A stretch of 64,000 nucleotides of DNA from Legionella impletisoli (GCF_900639875.1 NZ_CAAAIA010000003.1:124001-188000); one strand, 5' to 3'. Shown: positions 16,214-25,112, counted from the first letter of the stretch. The notes: generated by a model not told the origin, from the sequence alone. Translations and numbers: made by a program.

Positions 16214-16636
16214 TCAACTGTTGTATCTTTGTATCTCGCCTGTAATTTCATTCAATTGGTCAGGATGGTTTTTTAAAATCGTCAATAAAAGACTTAAGGG
16301 CTTAGGGATTGAGTTTACGCCTTTTTCATACCGGTTAAATGCATTGACTCCACCACCAAATAAATTGCTGGCTTCTTTTTGGGTAAGGTTTAGTGTTTTT
16401 CGTATCTTTTGAATTTCAGAAGGTGCGAGAATGCCATCAATTTTTGCTTTATGGGTTTGGATTTCAGCCTGAATCGCTTTATTATCTTCTGGCGTAAGAA
16501 TCCCTTCACCACAGGCCTCACACCATATTGCGGGTTGTTCAATAGTGAAATCATGTCCCTTATAAGTGTAATTGACAGGTTTTATTTTATGATGGGCCTT
16601 ATCTTCCCCACAAATATCACAGGTTGCGTAGTTCAT
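16214..16636 (-). CDS. mqsA: MqsA-type antitoxin and repressor
   Basis: The 140-residue protein has the MqsA arrangement: an N-terminal zinc-binding domain with two CxxC pairs (CDIC at residue 6, CEAC at about 39) that binds the toxin, and a C-terminal Xre-like DNA-binding domain (TQKEASNLFGGGVNAFNRYE). It neutralises MqsR and represses the operon through palindromes upstream of mqsR. E. coli MqsA is 131 residues. The toxin gene ends 1 base before its start, giving the toxin-first order of mqsRA. Confidence 0.9.
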   Translation of the reverse strand: MNYATCDICGEDKAHHKIKPVNYTYKGHDFTIEQPAIWCEACGEGILTPEDNKAIQAEIQTHKAKIDGILAPSEIQKIRKTLNLTQKEASNLFGGGVNAFNRYEKGVNSIPKPLSLLLTILKNHPDQLNEITGEIQRYNS

Positions 16637-16637
16637 A

Positions 16638-16946
16638 TCATTTCTCCTTAAAAGAGAGAATCAGCTCGCCACTTTGCCCCACTTGAAACTTAATGTATAA
16701 ATCCACTCCTTTAAAGTGCGACTTATATACATCTTGCCATGCTGTAAACCCCGGCTTTCTGGGCGCCATAGATTTATAAAAATCAAGCCAATCTAAGTTT
16801 TGAATAGCATTGACAACGTCTTCATCAGAAAACCCCAGCAAAATTTGTCCTTGTTTCGCGGATACGGTCATCCTTAGCTTGTTTGCGCTATTGAAAGCCT
16901 TTTTTATATCATTTAAATGATAGGTCGGTGCTTTTGATTCATTCAT
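16638..16946 (-). CDS. mqsR: MqsR-type mRNA interferase toxin
   Basis: The 102-residue product matches MqsR over its length: TYHLNDIKKAFNSANKLRMT, then LDWLDFYKSMAPRK, then WQDVYKSHFKGVDLYIKFQV and the C-terminal ILSFKEK. E. coli MqsR is 98 residues and has the equivalent DFYKSM, WQDVY and SFKEK blocks; it is a RelE-fold RNase that cuts at GCU. The ATG at 16946 is chosen by this alignment; a longer upstream frame reaches into the operators. The cargo role in island 3 is probably stabilisation. Confidence 0.9.
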   Translation of the reverse strand: MNESKAPTYHLNDIKKAFNSANKLRMTVSAKQGQILLGFSDEDVVNAIQNLDWLDFYKSMAPRKPGFTAWQDVYKSHFKGVDLYIKFQVGQSGELILSFKEK

Positions 16947-16963
16947 GGTTATCTCTACAAGAT

Positions 16964-17008
16964 AACCTTTAAGGTTATTATAGCAGAATAAAAACAACCT
17001 TAAAGGTT
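16964..17008. promoter_or_regulatory. Two MqsA operator palindromes upstream of mqsR
   Basis: AACCTTTAAGGTT at 16964-16976 and AACCTTAAAGGTT at 16996-17008 are 13-base palindromes 32 bases apart. They match the AACCT-N-AGGTT operators that E. coli MqsA binds in its own promoter. They start 18 bases upstream of the mqsR ATG and should cover the promoter, giving autorepression. Confidence 0.88.
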
Positions 17009-17214
17009 TTTTAATTTATATGTGCTCCTTCAACTAAACTTAAGGAACAACAAATAGTCAAAAATACTGCCTAGTACTGTCTGACGCAACAGTGACAAAA
17101 ACGTGCCGTAATTGTGTCCGATTGTAGTGTATTTGTGGCCGTTTTAGGCTGTTATTTTGTAATTCGATGCATCGTAAGGTGTTGATTTATAATGTTTTCT
17201 GTTATTGAGTATCA

Positions 17215-17264
17215 GGCTTGGAACCAAGGTGTCGGGGGTTCGAGTCCCTCCGAGCGCGCCATTT
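17215..17264 (+). repeat. Attachment-site repeat 3 (3' half of tRNA-Arg), outer end
   Basis: This is the same 50 bases as repeats 1 and 2 except for one change in the anticodon loop (CTTGGAA instead of CTTCGAA). No integrase remnant follows, and the next gene is a chromosomal-type GlcG-like protein, so this is the outermost right end of the stacked islands. GTGACAAAAACGTG at 17092-17105 sits about 120 bases upstream, as near repeat 1. Confidence 0.87.
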
Positions 17265-17388
17265 TATAAAAATTAGTTGGTTACAGTTACAAATAATTTA
17301 AAGAAGAACTAAATTATTGAGGTTTGACTCGCTATTGGTTAAAAAGTTGTTTTATTATAATCTTTAATACCTTACAACATTCTTAATT

Positions 17389-17808
17389 ATGCAACTTACA
17401 ATACAAGCACTTTCATTAGAAATGGCTGAAATAATGGTTAACCGTGCCTTGGAATTTGCTACGGAGAAACAGGCAACCATCGCGGTTGCAATTCTGGATT
17501 GTCATGGGAATTTAAAGGTTTTTAAGCGCATGGATGGCAATAATTTTGTCAGCATACGAATGGCGCAACTTAAAGCAATGACCTCAGCAAGTATTTCTGT
17601 TTCTACCAAGACGTTAGCTGAGCGTAATCAGGCTTATAAAAATAGCCCTTACTCTTCTGTTCCGGATATTGTTCTATTGGAAGGGGGATTGCCGATAATC
17701 AATAAGCAAGGTCAGCATTTGGGAGCAATTGGTATCAGTGGTGCGAATCCTGAGCTTGATGGTCAATGCGCTCAAGCGGCTTTAGATGCAATCGAAGCGT
17801 ATCTCTAA
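17389..17808 (+). CDS. GlcG/HbpS-family protein
   Basis: The 139-residue protein shows the GlcG/HbpS (DUF336) pattern: an N-terminal amphipathic helix, AVAILDCHGNLKVFKRMDG, then RMAQLKAMTSASISVST, and the C-terminal GGLPIINKQGQHLGAIGISG followed by DGQCAQAALDAI. Members bind haem or cobalamin or sit beside glycolate metabolism genes; the exact role here is unknown. No partner gene is adjacent. It is the first gene to the right of the stacked islands. Confidence 0.82.
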   Translation: MQLTIQALSLEMAEIMVNRALEFATEKQATIAVAILDCHGNLKVFKRMDGNNFVSIRMAQLKAMTSASISVSTKTLAERNQAYKNSPYSSVPDIVLLEGGLPIINKQGQHLGAIGISGANPELDGQCAQAALDAIEAYL

Positions 17809-18057
17809 TCAAAATAACAACCTTATGGTCGCATAATTAATAACTACCGTTATAACACAAGTCAGGGGCTGTAAAGATTAATTATTGATCATTTTTGTAA
17901 GAATGGCTAAAGTCCAGTATAAAGCGGTTGTTATTGTGCTTTCGTCTGGTCAACTGATTAAGGCAGATGGGCGTTGACATGGTTTGGTTTTAGATCAATA
18001 AGTGTTCATTCAAAGCAAACCGAACGTTGTTACTTTTTTACCAATTAAGGTGTTTTT

Positions 18058-19008
18058 ATGGTTGATGGTCAAGAATTATTGGATTCAAAAATTACAGCAG
18101 CCTCCTTTGAAGTCGTTAAGTGTTCCAATCGTCAAAATCGTGTTGAAAAAGAATATGCCTACAAGGTCAAAATTTCATTTTTAAATCATACAGGGGCTGT
18201 TGTTTCCACCAGTAAAATGCTGATCAAACCAGAAATAGGACTGACTTTATCGGATAAACCGGTGATTGATGTGTATTCTTATAATGGCATCACTGGTAAG
18301 ACATTATTCCATAGCCAAAATTTTTCCAACGGTGTTTCCAAGGAATGTCAAAAAACGACTGAAGCAGCTAAGCAGTATTCCAATAAAGATGGGCAAGTGC
18401 TCTTTGTATTAGATATTAAAGATGAGCCTCAGGAGACAAATGCCCGATCTTATAAAGATAAAGGTGGCATTATTGCAACTGAGCAAGCTTTTGTGACCTA
18501 TTTACAAGAAGAAAAAGTACCAGATGGCTCAGAGTTCAAGCACGCCAGAACGTTTAAAAAACACTTGATGAAAGCCTCACCTGACTATCTTATGCTCGAA
18601 GGACGTCTAAAAGCTGAAATCATTCAACATTTTACCTCTGAGCAACAAACATTTATGCAAACTAAAGGTGAAGGGGTATCTGTTTTTTGTCAATTAACTG
18701 AGTTTTTATTAAATGCCTTTAAACGAGGAGAAACAGCAAACTTCAAATCAAGGCATCAAACCTCTTTAAACATAACCAGAACAAGCTATTCTCGACACGA
18801 TTTCTTTATAAAGTTGAACCCTGAAGCACCTGATTATCAACCCACCAATGATAGCACAACCATTTATCCGCCATTTTACACAAAGATTGCAACACAAGGG
18901 ATGTATACTCAGGCGATGCAACAAAGCGGTTTCTTTAAGCTTAGTTTGCGAAGCGAGAGCAATGGAGTAGTCCATATGAATACTTCCCGTGTTGACTTAA
19001 CTTCTTAA
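18058..19008 (+). CDS. Unrecognised 316-residue protein in operon with DapF-like epimerase
   Basis: I do not recognise this family. The protein lacks a signal peptide and membrane segments, so it appears cytoplasmic. Residues 30-100 look beta-rich, residues 125-230 helical, and the tail is Ser/Thr-rich. AAGGTG lies 6 bases before the ATG. The DapF-like gene follows after 11 bases and a permease overlaps that, so all three are probably one transcript. A role with those two in making or handling an amino-acid derivative is possible from context only. Confidence 0.7.
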   Translation: MVDGQELLDSKITAASFEVVKCSNRQNRVEKEYAYKVKISFLNHTGAVVSTSKMLIKPEIGLTLSDKPVIDVYSYNGITGKTLFHSQNFSNGVSKECQKTTEAAKQYSNKDGQVLFVLDIKDEPQETNARSYKDKGGIIATEQAFVTYLQEEKVPDGSEFKHARTFKKHLMKASPDYLMLEGRLKAEIIQHFTSEQQTFMQTKGEGVSVFCQLTEFLLNAFKRGETANFKSRHQTSLNITRTSYSRHDFFIKLNPEAPDYQPTNDSTTIYPPFYTKIATQGMYTQAMQQSGFFKLSLRSESNGVVHMNTSRVDLTS

Positions 19009-19019
19009 GAATAAGACCT

Positions 19020-19856
19020 ATGAAAGAATATCCGAACATTCAATTGGCAGAAGGCTGTCAAAATACGTTTATATTGGTTGATTGCCTCAAAGAAAAAACG
19101 TTAGATGATGCAAGCCTCGAAACCATCCATCAAATCTTGGTAAGAGAGGAACGTGATGATGCCATGATCCTACTTGATGGCGTTGCCAAAGATGATACCT
19201 ATTTTTTTATTATGTGGGTGTTGGGTCGTGATAAAGCGATGGGTGATTTTTGTGGCAATGGTTCCAGAGCATGTGCGGCTTATATGTATTCGCATTATCC
19301 TATGTTTGAGCAATTCGTAATTAGGACGCCAAAAGCTGATAGACCGTTGCATCGGTATGATGACCAAACCTATTCGATTCAGTTGCCTAAGGTCAATTTT
19401 AAACCTGATAACAAATTTTTTTCCCATAAAACGCAATTTCATCGGAACAAGGGTTTTTATTGTTATGACTTTGCTGGGTTTAGATTTTATTATACCGATG
19501 CCATTGAACCGCATTTTATTTTGCCTCAAGAATTAAGCTCTGAGGCATTGCTGGCGCTTGGACAACAATTAAATCATCTAACTGATGAATTTCCATTAGG
19601 AATGAACATTACAAGCTATCGAGAAATTGAAAAAAATTACCTGAAAGCGCAAACTTATGAGCGCGGGGTGCAACGACCTACACAATCTTGTGGTACCGGG
19701 GCAACCTGTGCGGCGGCCTTTTATCTTGAAGATAAAGTGGGTGAAGTTAAGATTAAAAACCCTGGCGGGATTCTCACATTAGTAAACCATCCCGATAGCA
19801 TTGAATTAATTGGCCCAGCACTCCTCACTGGCGTGATAAGTTGGCCCAATGAATAA
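19020..19856 (+). CDS. DapF-like PLP-independent amino-acid epimerase
   Basis: The 278-residue product has the fold signature of diaminopimelate epimerase. Both catalytic cysteines are present: GDFCGNGSRACA (about residue 78) and QSCGTGATCAAA (about residue 224). It diverges from housekeeping DapF elsewhere. DapF relatives outside lysine synthesis include histidine racemases of opine-metallophore pathways. Its link to an amino-acid permease and an unknown protein, rather than lysine genes, argues for a specialised substrate. The permease start overlaps its stop by 8 bases. Substrate cannot be read from sequence. Confidence 0.8.
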   Translation: MKEYPNIQLAEGCQNTFILVDCLKEKTLDDASLETIHQILVREERDDAMILLDGVAKDDTYFFIMWVLGRDKAMGDFCGNGSRACAAYMYSHYPMFEQFVIRTPKADRPLHRYDDQTYSIQLPKVNFKPDNKFFSHKTQFHRNKGFYCYDFAGFRFYYTDAIEPHFILPQELSSEALLALGQQLNHLTDEFPLGMNITSYREIEKNYLKAQTYERGVQRPTQSCGTGATCAAAFYLEDKVGEVKIKNPGGILTLVNHPDSIELIGPALLTGVISWPNE

Positions 19857-21294
19857 AACGGCATCCTCTGCAAAAATATCTATCTTAGCACTGGTATTAT
19901 TAATTACTGGCGCGATTGACAGCATCCGAAACTTGCCAGGCACGGCTTTATTTGGTTCAAGTCTGATTTTCTTTTTTATTCTCTCCGCGCTGTTTTTTTT
20001 AATTCCTGTGGCGCTGGTTTCTGCTGAGCTTGCCTCTAAATTTCCTGAGGAAGAGGGCGGGGTATACAGCTGGGTTAAATCTGGATTGGGTGAGAATATA
20101 GCTTTTTTTGCCATTTGGTTACAGTGGATAAATACCATGATTTGGTATCCTGCCATTTTATCGTTTATTGCAGGAACTTTGGCTCATTTGATTAACCCGG
20201 CTCTGGCTCTGAATAAAATTTATATTATTTCAGTGATTTTGATCGCATTTTGGACGTTGACTTATTTGGGCTTAAATGGCTTAAAAGCATCGGCGCGTTT
20301 TGCCAGTTTTTGTGCCATCTTTGGCTTGATTTTACCGATGGTGGGAATCGTTGTTTTTTCATTGATATGGCTATTGCAGGGCAAACCTATTGTCATTGAT
20401 CTGAGTTGGCAAAGTATCATGCCTGATTGGTCAAATACCCAGTCTTGGGTATCACTTACCGCCATCATGACGTCTTTTTTGGGCATGGAACTTGCCGCAG
20501 TTCATGTACGTAATATAGAGAATCCAAGACAAAATTATCCTAAAGCCATGCTTTATTCGTCACTGCTTATCTTATCGACCATGATTTTGGGCGCCTTGGC
20601 CATTGCCTGTGTGGTGCCTAAAAAGGATATCAGCTTAGTGGATGGTGTCATGCAAGCGTTTGATCATTTTTTGTTTGCGTATCATTTAAACTGGCTTTCA
20701 CCGGTGATGGCTTCATTGCTCTTATTGGGTTGTGTGGGCAGCATGATTAACTGGATTATCTCGCCAGCGAAAGGATTATTAATTGCTGCTAATCATGGTT
20801 ATTTACCACAGGGTTTTTATAAACTCAATGAGCATGGTATTGCGTCACGCATTTTATTGATGCAGGCAGGGATTGTTACTTTACTGTGTTTTTGTTTTTT
20901 ATTGTTGCCCTCGGTCAATGCAATCTATTGGCTTTTTGCTGATCTCAGTACTGAGCTTTATATCATGATGTATGTTTTGTTATTCATTGCCGCTATTTTT
21001 TTGAAAAAGCAAAAATTAGCCCCCACCGATGCATTCGTTATTCCCGGCGGCCATATCGCTTACTATGTCACTTGTGTAATTGGTCTCATTGGCTGTTTAA
21101 TAACTCTGGCGGTTGGGTTTATCCCCCCCGAGCAAACCATTGGCGCCTCGGCCATTAAATTTCAAACTATTTTTAGCTTGGGAATACTTTGTATGTTTTT
21201 ACCAGCGTTTGGGTTATTATTGCGCAAAATAAGAAATGAAACAAAAATTGAACCCAGCACATATATTGATGCTGAGCGTAATCCCATGATATGA
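19849..21294 (+). CDS. APC-family amino-acid permease (GadC/YjeM-like)
   Basis: The 481-residue protein has about 12 hydrophobic segments and the amino-acid/polyamine/organocation hallmark early on: DSIRNLPGTALFGSS in helix 1 and AELASKFPEEEGGVYSWV in helix 2-3. The LASKFPEEEGG-YSWV arrangement resembles the glutamate/GABA antiporter subgroup. It sits in the inner membrane. Its gene overlaps the epimerase by 8 bases, which suggests that it moves the epimerase substrate or product. The C-terminal tail is short and polar. Confidence 0.88.
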   Translation: MNKTASSAKISILALVLLITGAIDSIRNLPGTALFGSSLIFFFILSALFFLIPVALVSAELASKFPEEEGGVYSWVKSGLGENIAFFAIWLQWINTMIWYPAILSFIAGTLAHLINPALALNKIYIISVILIAFWTLTYLGLNGLKASARFASFCAIFGLILPMVGIVVFSLIWLLQGKPIVIDLSWQSIMPDWSNTQSWVSLTAIMTSFLGMELAAVHVRNIENPRQNYPKAMLYSSLLILSTMILGALAIACVVPKKDISLVDGVMQAFDHFLFAYHLNWLSPVMASLLLLGCVGSMINWIISPAKGLLIAANHGYLPQGFYKLNEHGIASRILLMQAGIVTLLCFCFLLLPSVNAIYWLFADLSTELYIMMYVLLFIAAIFLKKQKLAPTDAFVIPGGHIAYYVTCVIGLIGCLITLAVGFIPPEQTIGASAIKFQTIFSLGILCMFLPAFGLLLRKIRNETKIEPSTYIDAERNPMI

Positions 21295-21601
21295 ACCCTC
21301 GCGCTCTCCGCTGATTAAGAATGACTTGTATCTCGGGTAGCGCGTGGAGGGTGAAATCGTAACAAAGCTGGCAATATTAAGAATTATTGATGTGGCGCTC
21401 GGATTTATGTTCTGCATTAGAGTCCAATAGAACAAAGAAAGCAAGGTTTTGCAAAATATATGCTATAACTAAAACTAGACTGAGAGTAGAAGAGCAACGA
21501 CTCAAAAAATAATAGGGAGCCAAGTATCCTGTTATGCAACGAGATTTTTGTCAACATGTCAAAGATTAGAAACGGATTTATAAAATGGATTTAAATAGCG
21601 C
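21295..21601. other. Intergenic region between permease and AI-2E transporter genes
   Basis: GC-rich complementary arms (ACCCTCGCGCT at 21295-21305, and AGCGCGTGGAGGGT at 21339-21352 with a 3-base bulge) could form a long-loop hairpin just after the permease stop. No T-run follows. No gene or further signal is apparent in the rest. Confidence 0.35.
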
Positions 21602-22666
21602 ATGAAGGCATTTCGAACATACTTTTATGTGATAGCCAGTTTGTTTTTATCTGGGTATTTTATTTATATCACGCAAGCTTTTTTTAAGCCCTTACTTGCC
21701 GGCCTTATTTTGGCGTTTGCGCTTAAACCATTAGTAAGTGGACTTGAATACCTTAAAATTCCTCGATTGCTAAGCACCCTAATGGTCATTTCTTTCTTTA
21801 TCTTACTAGTTTTAAGCCTTATTTTTATTTTTTTAATTCAGGTTTCCAACCTTCAATTCGAAATGGACTCAGTTCAGCAAAAATCAAATCAATTGTTCAA
21901 TCAGATCAAACATTCTTTATGGGAAATTTTTGGTTTAAGCTCAAGTGAACAGAATACAATTTGGACAAAGTCCTACTCAAACGTATTGGAAAACAGTACT
22001 TCAATATTTACTAATACCCTTTCGTTCACTACAGGCTTTGTTATCTCTGTTCTTCTTTTTATTATTTCTCTTTTCTTTTTTTTGTACTATCGGGCTTATT
22101 TTGTTTCTTTTTTAAATAAAATTTTAAGGCAGAAGTATCATCATCGTTTAGAATCAATTTTGAAAAATGTCCAATCGGTGATTTACCACTACATTATTGG
22201 TTTGTCTTTAGTTATTTTAACGGTCGCTATTTTGAATTCTATAGGATTACTTCTTTTAGGGATAAAAAACGCGATTTTTTTTGGTATGTCAGCAGCATTT
22301 TTAACATTGATCCCTTATATTGGCATTACAATAGCGGCGTTAATTACGGTGTTTTTTGTTTTTTTATCACATCAGTCGTTGTGGTATTGTGTGGGGGTGC
22401 TAGCTGTTTTTTTGATCGTTCAAGCCATTGAAGGAAATTTTTTAACACCGAAAATTGTAGGAAGACAGGTGAGGATTAATCCCTTTGCTGCAATTTTAAC
22501 CCTCGTGTTAGGAGGGATGTTTATGGGCATTGTCGGTGTTATATTAGCACTCCCACTATTAGCGATATTAAAAGTGATTTTCGATGAAATTCCTGGTATG
22601 CAACCGGTTGCCTATTTGTTAGAGATTCCCAATCAAAATAACATAAAAAAATCAGAGGGAACGTAA
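21602..22666 (+). CDS. AI-2E family transporter (PerM/TqsA-like)
   Basis: The 354-residue membrane protein follows the family pattern: paired N-terminal segments (residues 8-45), a polar domain (about 85-145), a long membrane hairpin (about 145-170), and the C-terminal block LTLIPYIGITIAALITV then VQAIEGNFLTPKIVG and NPFAAILTLVLGGMFMGIVG. Members export small molecules or ions; the substrate here is unknown. It is followed by a separate small membrane protein gene after 129 bases. Confidence 0.9.
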   Translation: MKAFRTYFYVIASLFLSGYFIYITQAFFKPLLAGLILAFALKPLVSGLEYLKIPRLLSTLMVISFFILLVLSLIFIFLIQVSNLQFEMDSVQQKSNQLFNQIKHSLWEIFGLSSSEQNTIWTKSYSNVLENSTSIFTNTLSFTTGFVISVLLFIISLFFFLYYRAYFVSFLNKILRQKYHHRLESILKNVQSVIYHYIIGLSLVILTVAILNSIGLLLLGIKNAIFFGMSAAFLTLIPYIGITIAALITVFFVFLSHQSLWYCVGVLAVFLIVQAIEGNFLTPKIVGRQVRINPFAAILTLVLGGMFMGIVGVILALPLLAILKVIFDEIPGMQPVAYLLEIPNQNNIKKSEGT

Positions 22667-22795
22667 ATATGCATTTCATGGATGACTTTTTGGGTAAGTA
22701 ATATTCACTCAGTTCCTCATCGCTTGACATTGTTCGTATACTACTAGAATCTCTATACCGATAATCATATATCATTCTAAAAGGAGTTTTTTAAG

Positions 22796-23131
22796 ATGTT
22801 AATTAGTGCTGTAATTTTTTTCGCTCTGGCTGCTTTATTGGGTTTATATTTACTGTCCTTTATTCTTCGGGATAAAAATACCCCTAAAATGATAGCTTTT
22901 TTACATGGTCCGCTTGCTGGCATTGGAATTGTTCTATTAATCCTTTATGCGTATTATAATACTCAATATCCACTCATTAGCATCATTCTATTCATTCTAG
23001 CTGCTCTTGGTGGGATCATGATGCTTTATAAAGATTTATCTGGACATTCTATACCCAAAGCAATGGCTATTGGGCATGGGATAACGGCGATTATAGCTTT
23101 TTGTTTATTGCTAATCTTTGTTTTCTTGTGA
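22796..23131 (+). CDS. Small four-segment membrane protein, unknown function
   Basis: The 111-residue product is almost entirely hydrophobic with four likely membrane segments (about 1-22, 35-53, 58-76 and 88-110) and conserved-looking histidines between segments (FLHGP, GHSIP, IGHGI). AAGGAG at 22781-22786 is a good ribosome binding site. I cannot name the family with confidence. Confidence 0.68.
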   Translation: MLISAVIFFALAALLGLYLLSFILRDKNTPKMIAFLHGPLAGIGIVLLILYAYYNTQYPLISIILFILAALGGIMMLYKDLSGHSIPKAMAIGHGITAIIAFCLLLIFVFL

Positions 23132-23291
23132 TCAGCGTTAAATATTTGATCTGATTTTTAAATTTTAAACACTGCCAAATGATAGTATTGTCTTTCGAAA
23201 CGGCCTTCGTTAGAATGCACGGGAATTAATCAGTACCGATGGAACCAATCTGATTAATTCTTTTATCTTTATGGAAAAAAAGGAATTAGAC

Positions 23292-24671
23292 ATGGCAAGT
23301 AAATCTAAGCTTAATCTCCCTATGCAAGAAATAAGTAAATTAGCAAAGCAAATAGGGATGCCCTCCGATCCAAACGAAATTCGTAAAATAGGTTCTGAGC
23401 TAAATACCCAAGGTATTCATCGCATCCGCTCTGCCATTCAAGATGTCTTTCAATCCGTAAATCAGTATGACTCACCTCTTGACTGGCTAGCCAAAACGTT
23501 CGCTTTATTGCCTCCTTATTTAAAAATTCCTTTAGGTTTCGCAATAACAGGTAGCGCGTTTCTTATCACCAACCCTTTTTTTGCCGGCATTGCGGCTCTA
23601 GGAGGGCTAATTTTTGTTTTGATCACGGTTTTGCTTGATATGCATGCTTCCCGTTATGGTGATAAGTCCAAGTTAATGGACTTCTTGTCTTCCAGTGTTG
23701 GGGAAATGGTCGAAAGCATTTTTGTGCATCTCGCATATCAGGCTTTTAAACTCGAACAAGAAGTACAGAAATTTACAGAGCAAAATAGTAAATTAGCAGC
23801 GGAAATTGACAAGCTTCAGGTTAATATTACCTCACTCGATAAAGAACTTAGTGAATTAAAAAAAATTAATACAACGCTTCAAGAAACCTGTATGAGCCAA
23901 AAGCAAGCATTAAATGATGTACGGGTACAAGAACAAAATCTAAAGGTAAGAATTGGGGAGTTAAAGCTCTTGGTCGGCCAGCTAACTACTAATAAAGAGC
24001 TACAGGAAAAAGCAATTGCTGAGTTAAGACAAAATGAAAGAGCACTTCGAGAGATAGTGGAGCAGCAAAAAGTACTTGTTGTGGATTTTGAAGCGACGAA
24101 ATTAGCATTAATAAAATCAAGTGAACAATTAAAAGCGACCGAAACCCAGTTAGACAATGTTCGGGTAGAACTCAAAAGCACTGCAAAAGCATTGGATCTT
24201 TCAGCAAAAGAGTTACTTGTGTTAAAAGAAAAATCCGCACTCGAAATTAGAAACTTAAAGCTTGTGAATCAAGCGCTTCGAAGCAATATTGAAACACTAT
24301 CTAATGCCTTAGTTGAAGATGAAACAAAACGAAACCAGTTTCTTCAGCGATTGGATGGTTTTCTTTCTGATAGTAATAAAGAACTCCATTCAATTTCAGA
24401 AAGAATATGTCAAGCAGAAAGAGAGCTTTCAGAGACAAAAGCACAATTGCAACAAGAAACCGTAAAATATAGCGACCTATTAAAAATTCATGAGCATTTG
24501 GTTAAAAAACAAGATGAACAAGTCAGAAGACTAGAGACTATTAGACCTCCAACAAAGAGACAGTCTAAAATGGTTGCATCCATAGCTGATGTTAGTTTAT
24601 TTTTATCCGCAAAACCTCTTAAGAAAGATATATCAACCCAAACACCGGGTTTAAGGGAGACCTTTGTGTAG
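23292..24671 (+). CDS. Coiled-coil protein with hydrophobic hairpin, effector-like
   Basis: The 459-residue product has an N-terminal region of about 75 residues, a double hydrophobic segment (about residues 85-125: LLPPYLKIPLGFAITG, then FAGIAALGGLIFVLITVLL), and then an almost uninterrupted coiled coil from about 155 to 410. This layout recalls Legionella effectors of the LegC type, which sit in host vacuolar membranes, but no specific match is seen. The ATG at 23292 is chosen because AAAAAGGAA lies 6-14 bases upstream; an ATG at 23271 lacks a binding site. The C-terminal tail is polar. Confidence 0.7.
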   Translation: MASKSKLNLPMQEISKLAKQIGMPSDPNEIRKIGSELNTQGIHRIRSAIQDVFQSVNQYDSPLDWLAKTFALLPPYLKIPLGFAITGSAFLITNPFFAGIAALGGLIFVLITVLLDMHASRYGDKSKLMDFLSSSVGEMVESIFVHLAYQAFKLEQEVQKFTEQNSKLAAEIDKLQVNITSLDKELSELKKINTTLQETCMSQKQALNDVRVQEQNLKVRIGELKLLVGQLTTNKELQEKAIAELRQNERALREIVEQQKVLVVDFEATKLALIKSSEQLKATETQLDNVRVELKSTAKALDLSAKELLVLKEKSALEIRNLKLVNQALRSNIETLSNALVEDETKRNQFLQRLDGFLSDSNKELHSISERICQAERELSETKAQLQQETVKYSDLLKIHEHLVKKQDEQVRRLETIRPPTKRQSKMVASIADVSLFLSAKPLKKDISTQTPGLRETFV

Positions 24672-24699
24672 CCAACAAGCGCAGGTGCGAAATGTCGAC

Positions 24700-25110
24700 T
24701 TAAATAATGGGGCCTTGTGAAACAGACCAATAGGAATCAATACATTTAAAAATATCCAAAAATTTTTTATAGTCGGCAGGCTTGATTATATAACCTACAA
24801 TGCACTTATCAAATGCTTTTAATTTTTCACCTTCTTGAGAGGAGCTTGTAAACACAATAACTGGTATTTTTCTATAAAGTCTATCTTTCTTGATAACATC
24901 TAAAAACTCCATCCCATTCATTCGAGGCATGTTTAAGTCCAAAATAATTAGAGAAGGCTTGCCGAATTCTTTAAGATATTCCAATGCTTCTTCCCCATTA
25001 CCCTGAATAACTAATTCATTTTTAACGTTGAGTTCCTTCAGGGCTCTTTGAACAGCCATTTGATCAATAATATCATCTTCCACTAGAAGGATTGGATTAG
25101 TTGAGTACAT
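24700..25110 (-). CDS. Single-domain response regulator, Rcp1/CheY-like
   Basis: The 136-residue protein is a receiver domain only: the acidic pair in LLVEDDIIDQ, the phospho-acceptor Asp in LIILDLNMPRMNGMEFL (about residue 58), Thr/Ser in VIVFTSSSQ and Lys in IIKPADYKK. The wording resembles Rcp1-type regulators that pair with PAS or phytochrome kinases. It starts 2 bases after the stop of the kinase gene upstream, so it is the kinase's likely partner. It has no output domain and must act by protein contact or by passing on phosphate. Confidence 0.93.
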   Translation of the reverse strand: MYSTNPILLVEDDIIDQMAVQRALKELNVKNELVIQGNGEEALEYLKEFGKPSLIILDLNMPRMNGMEFLDVIKKDRLYRKIPVIVFTSSSQEGEKLKAFDKCIVGYIIKPADYKKFLDIFKCIDSYWSVSQGPII

Positions 25111-25112
25111 AA

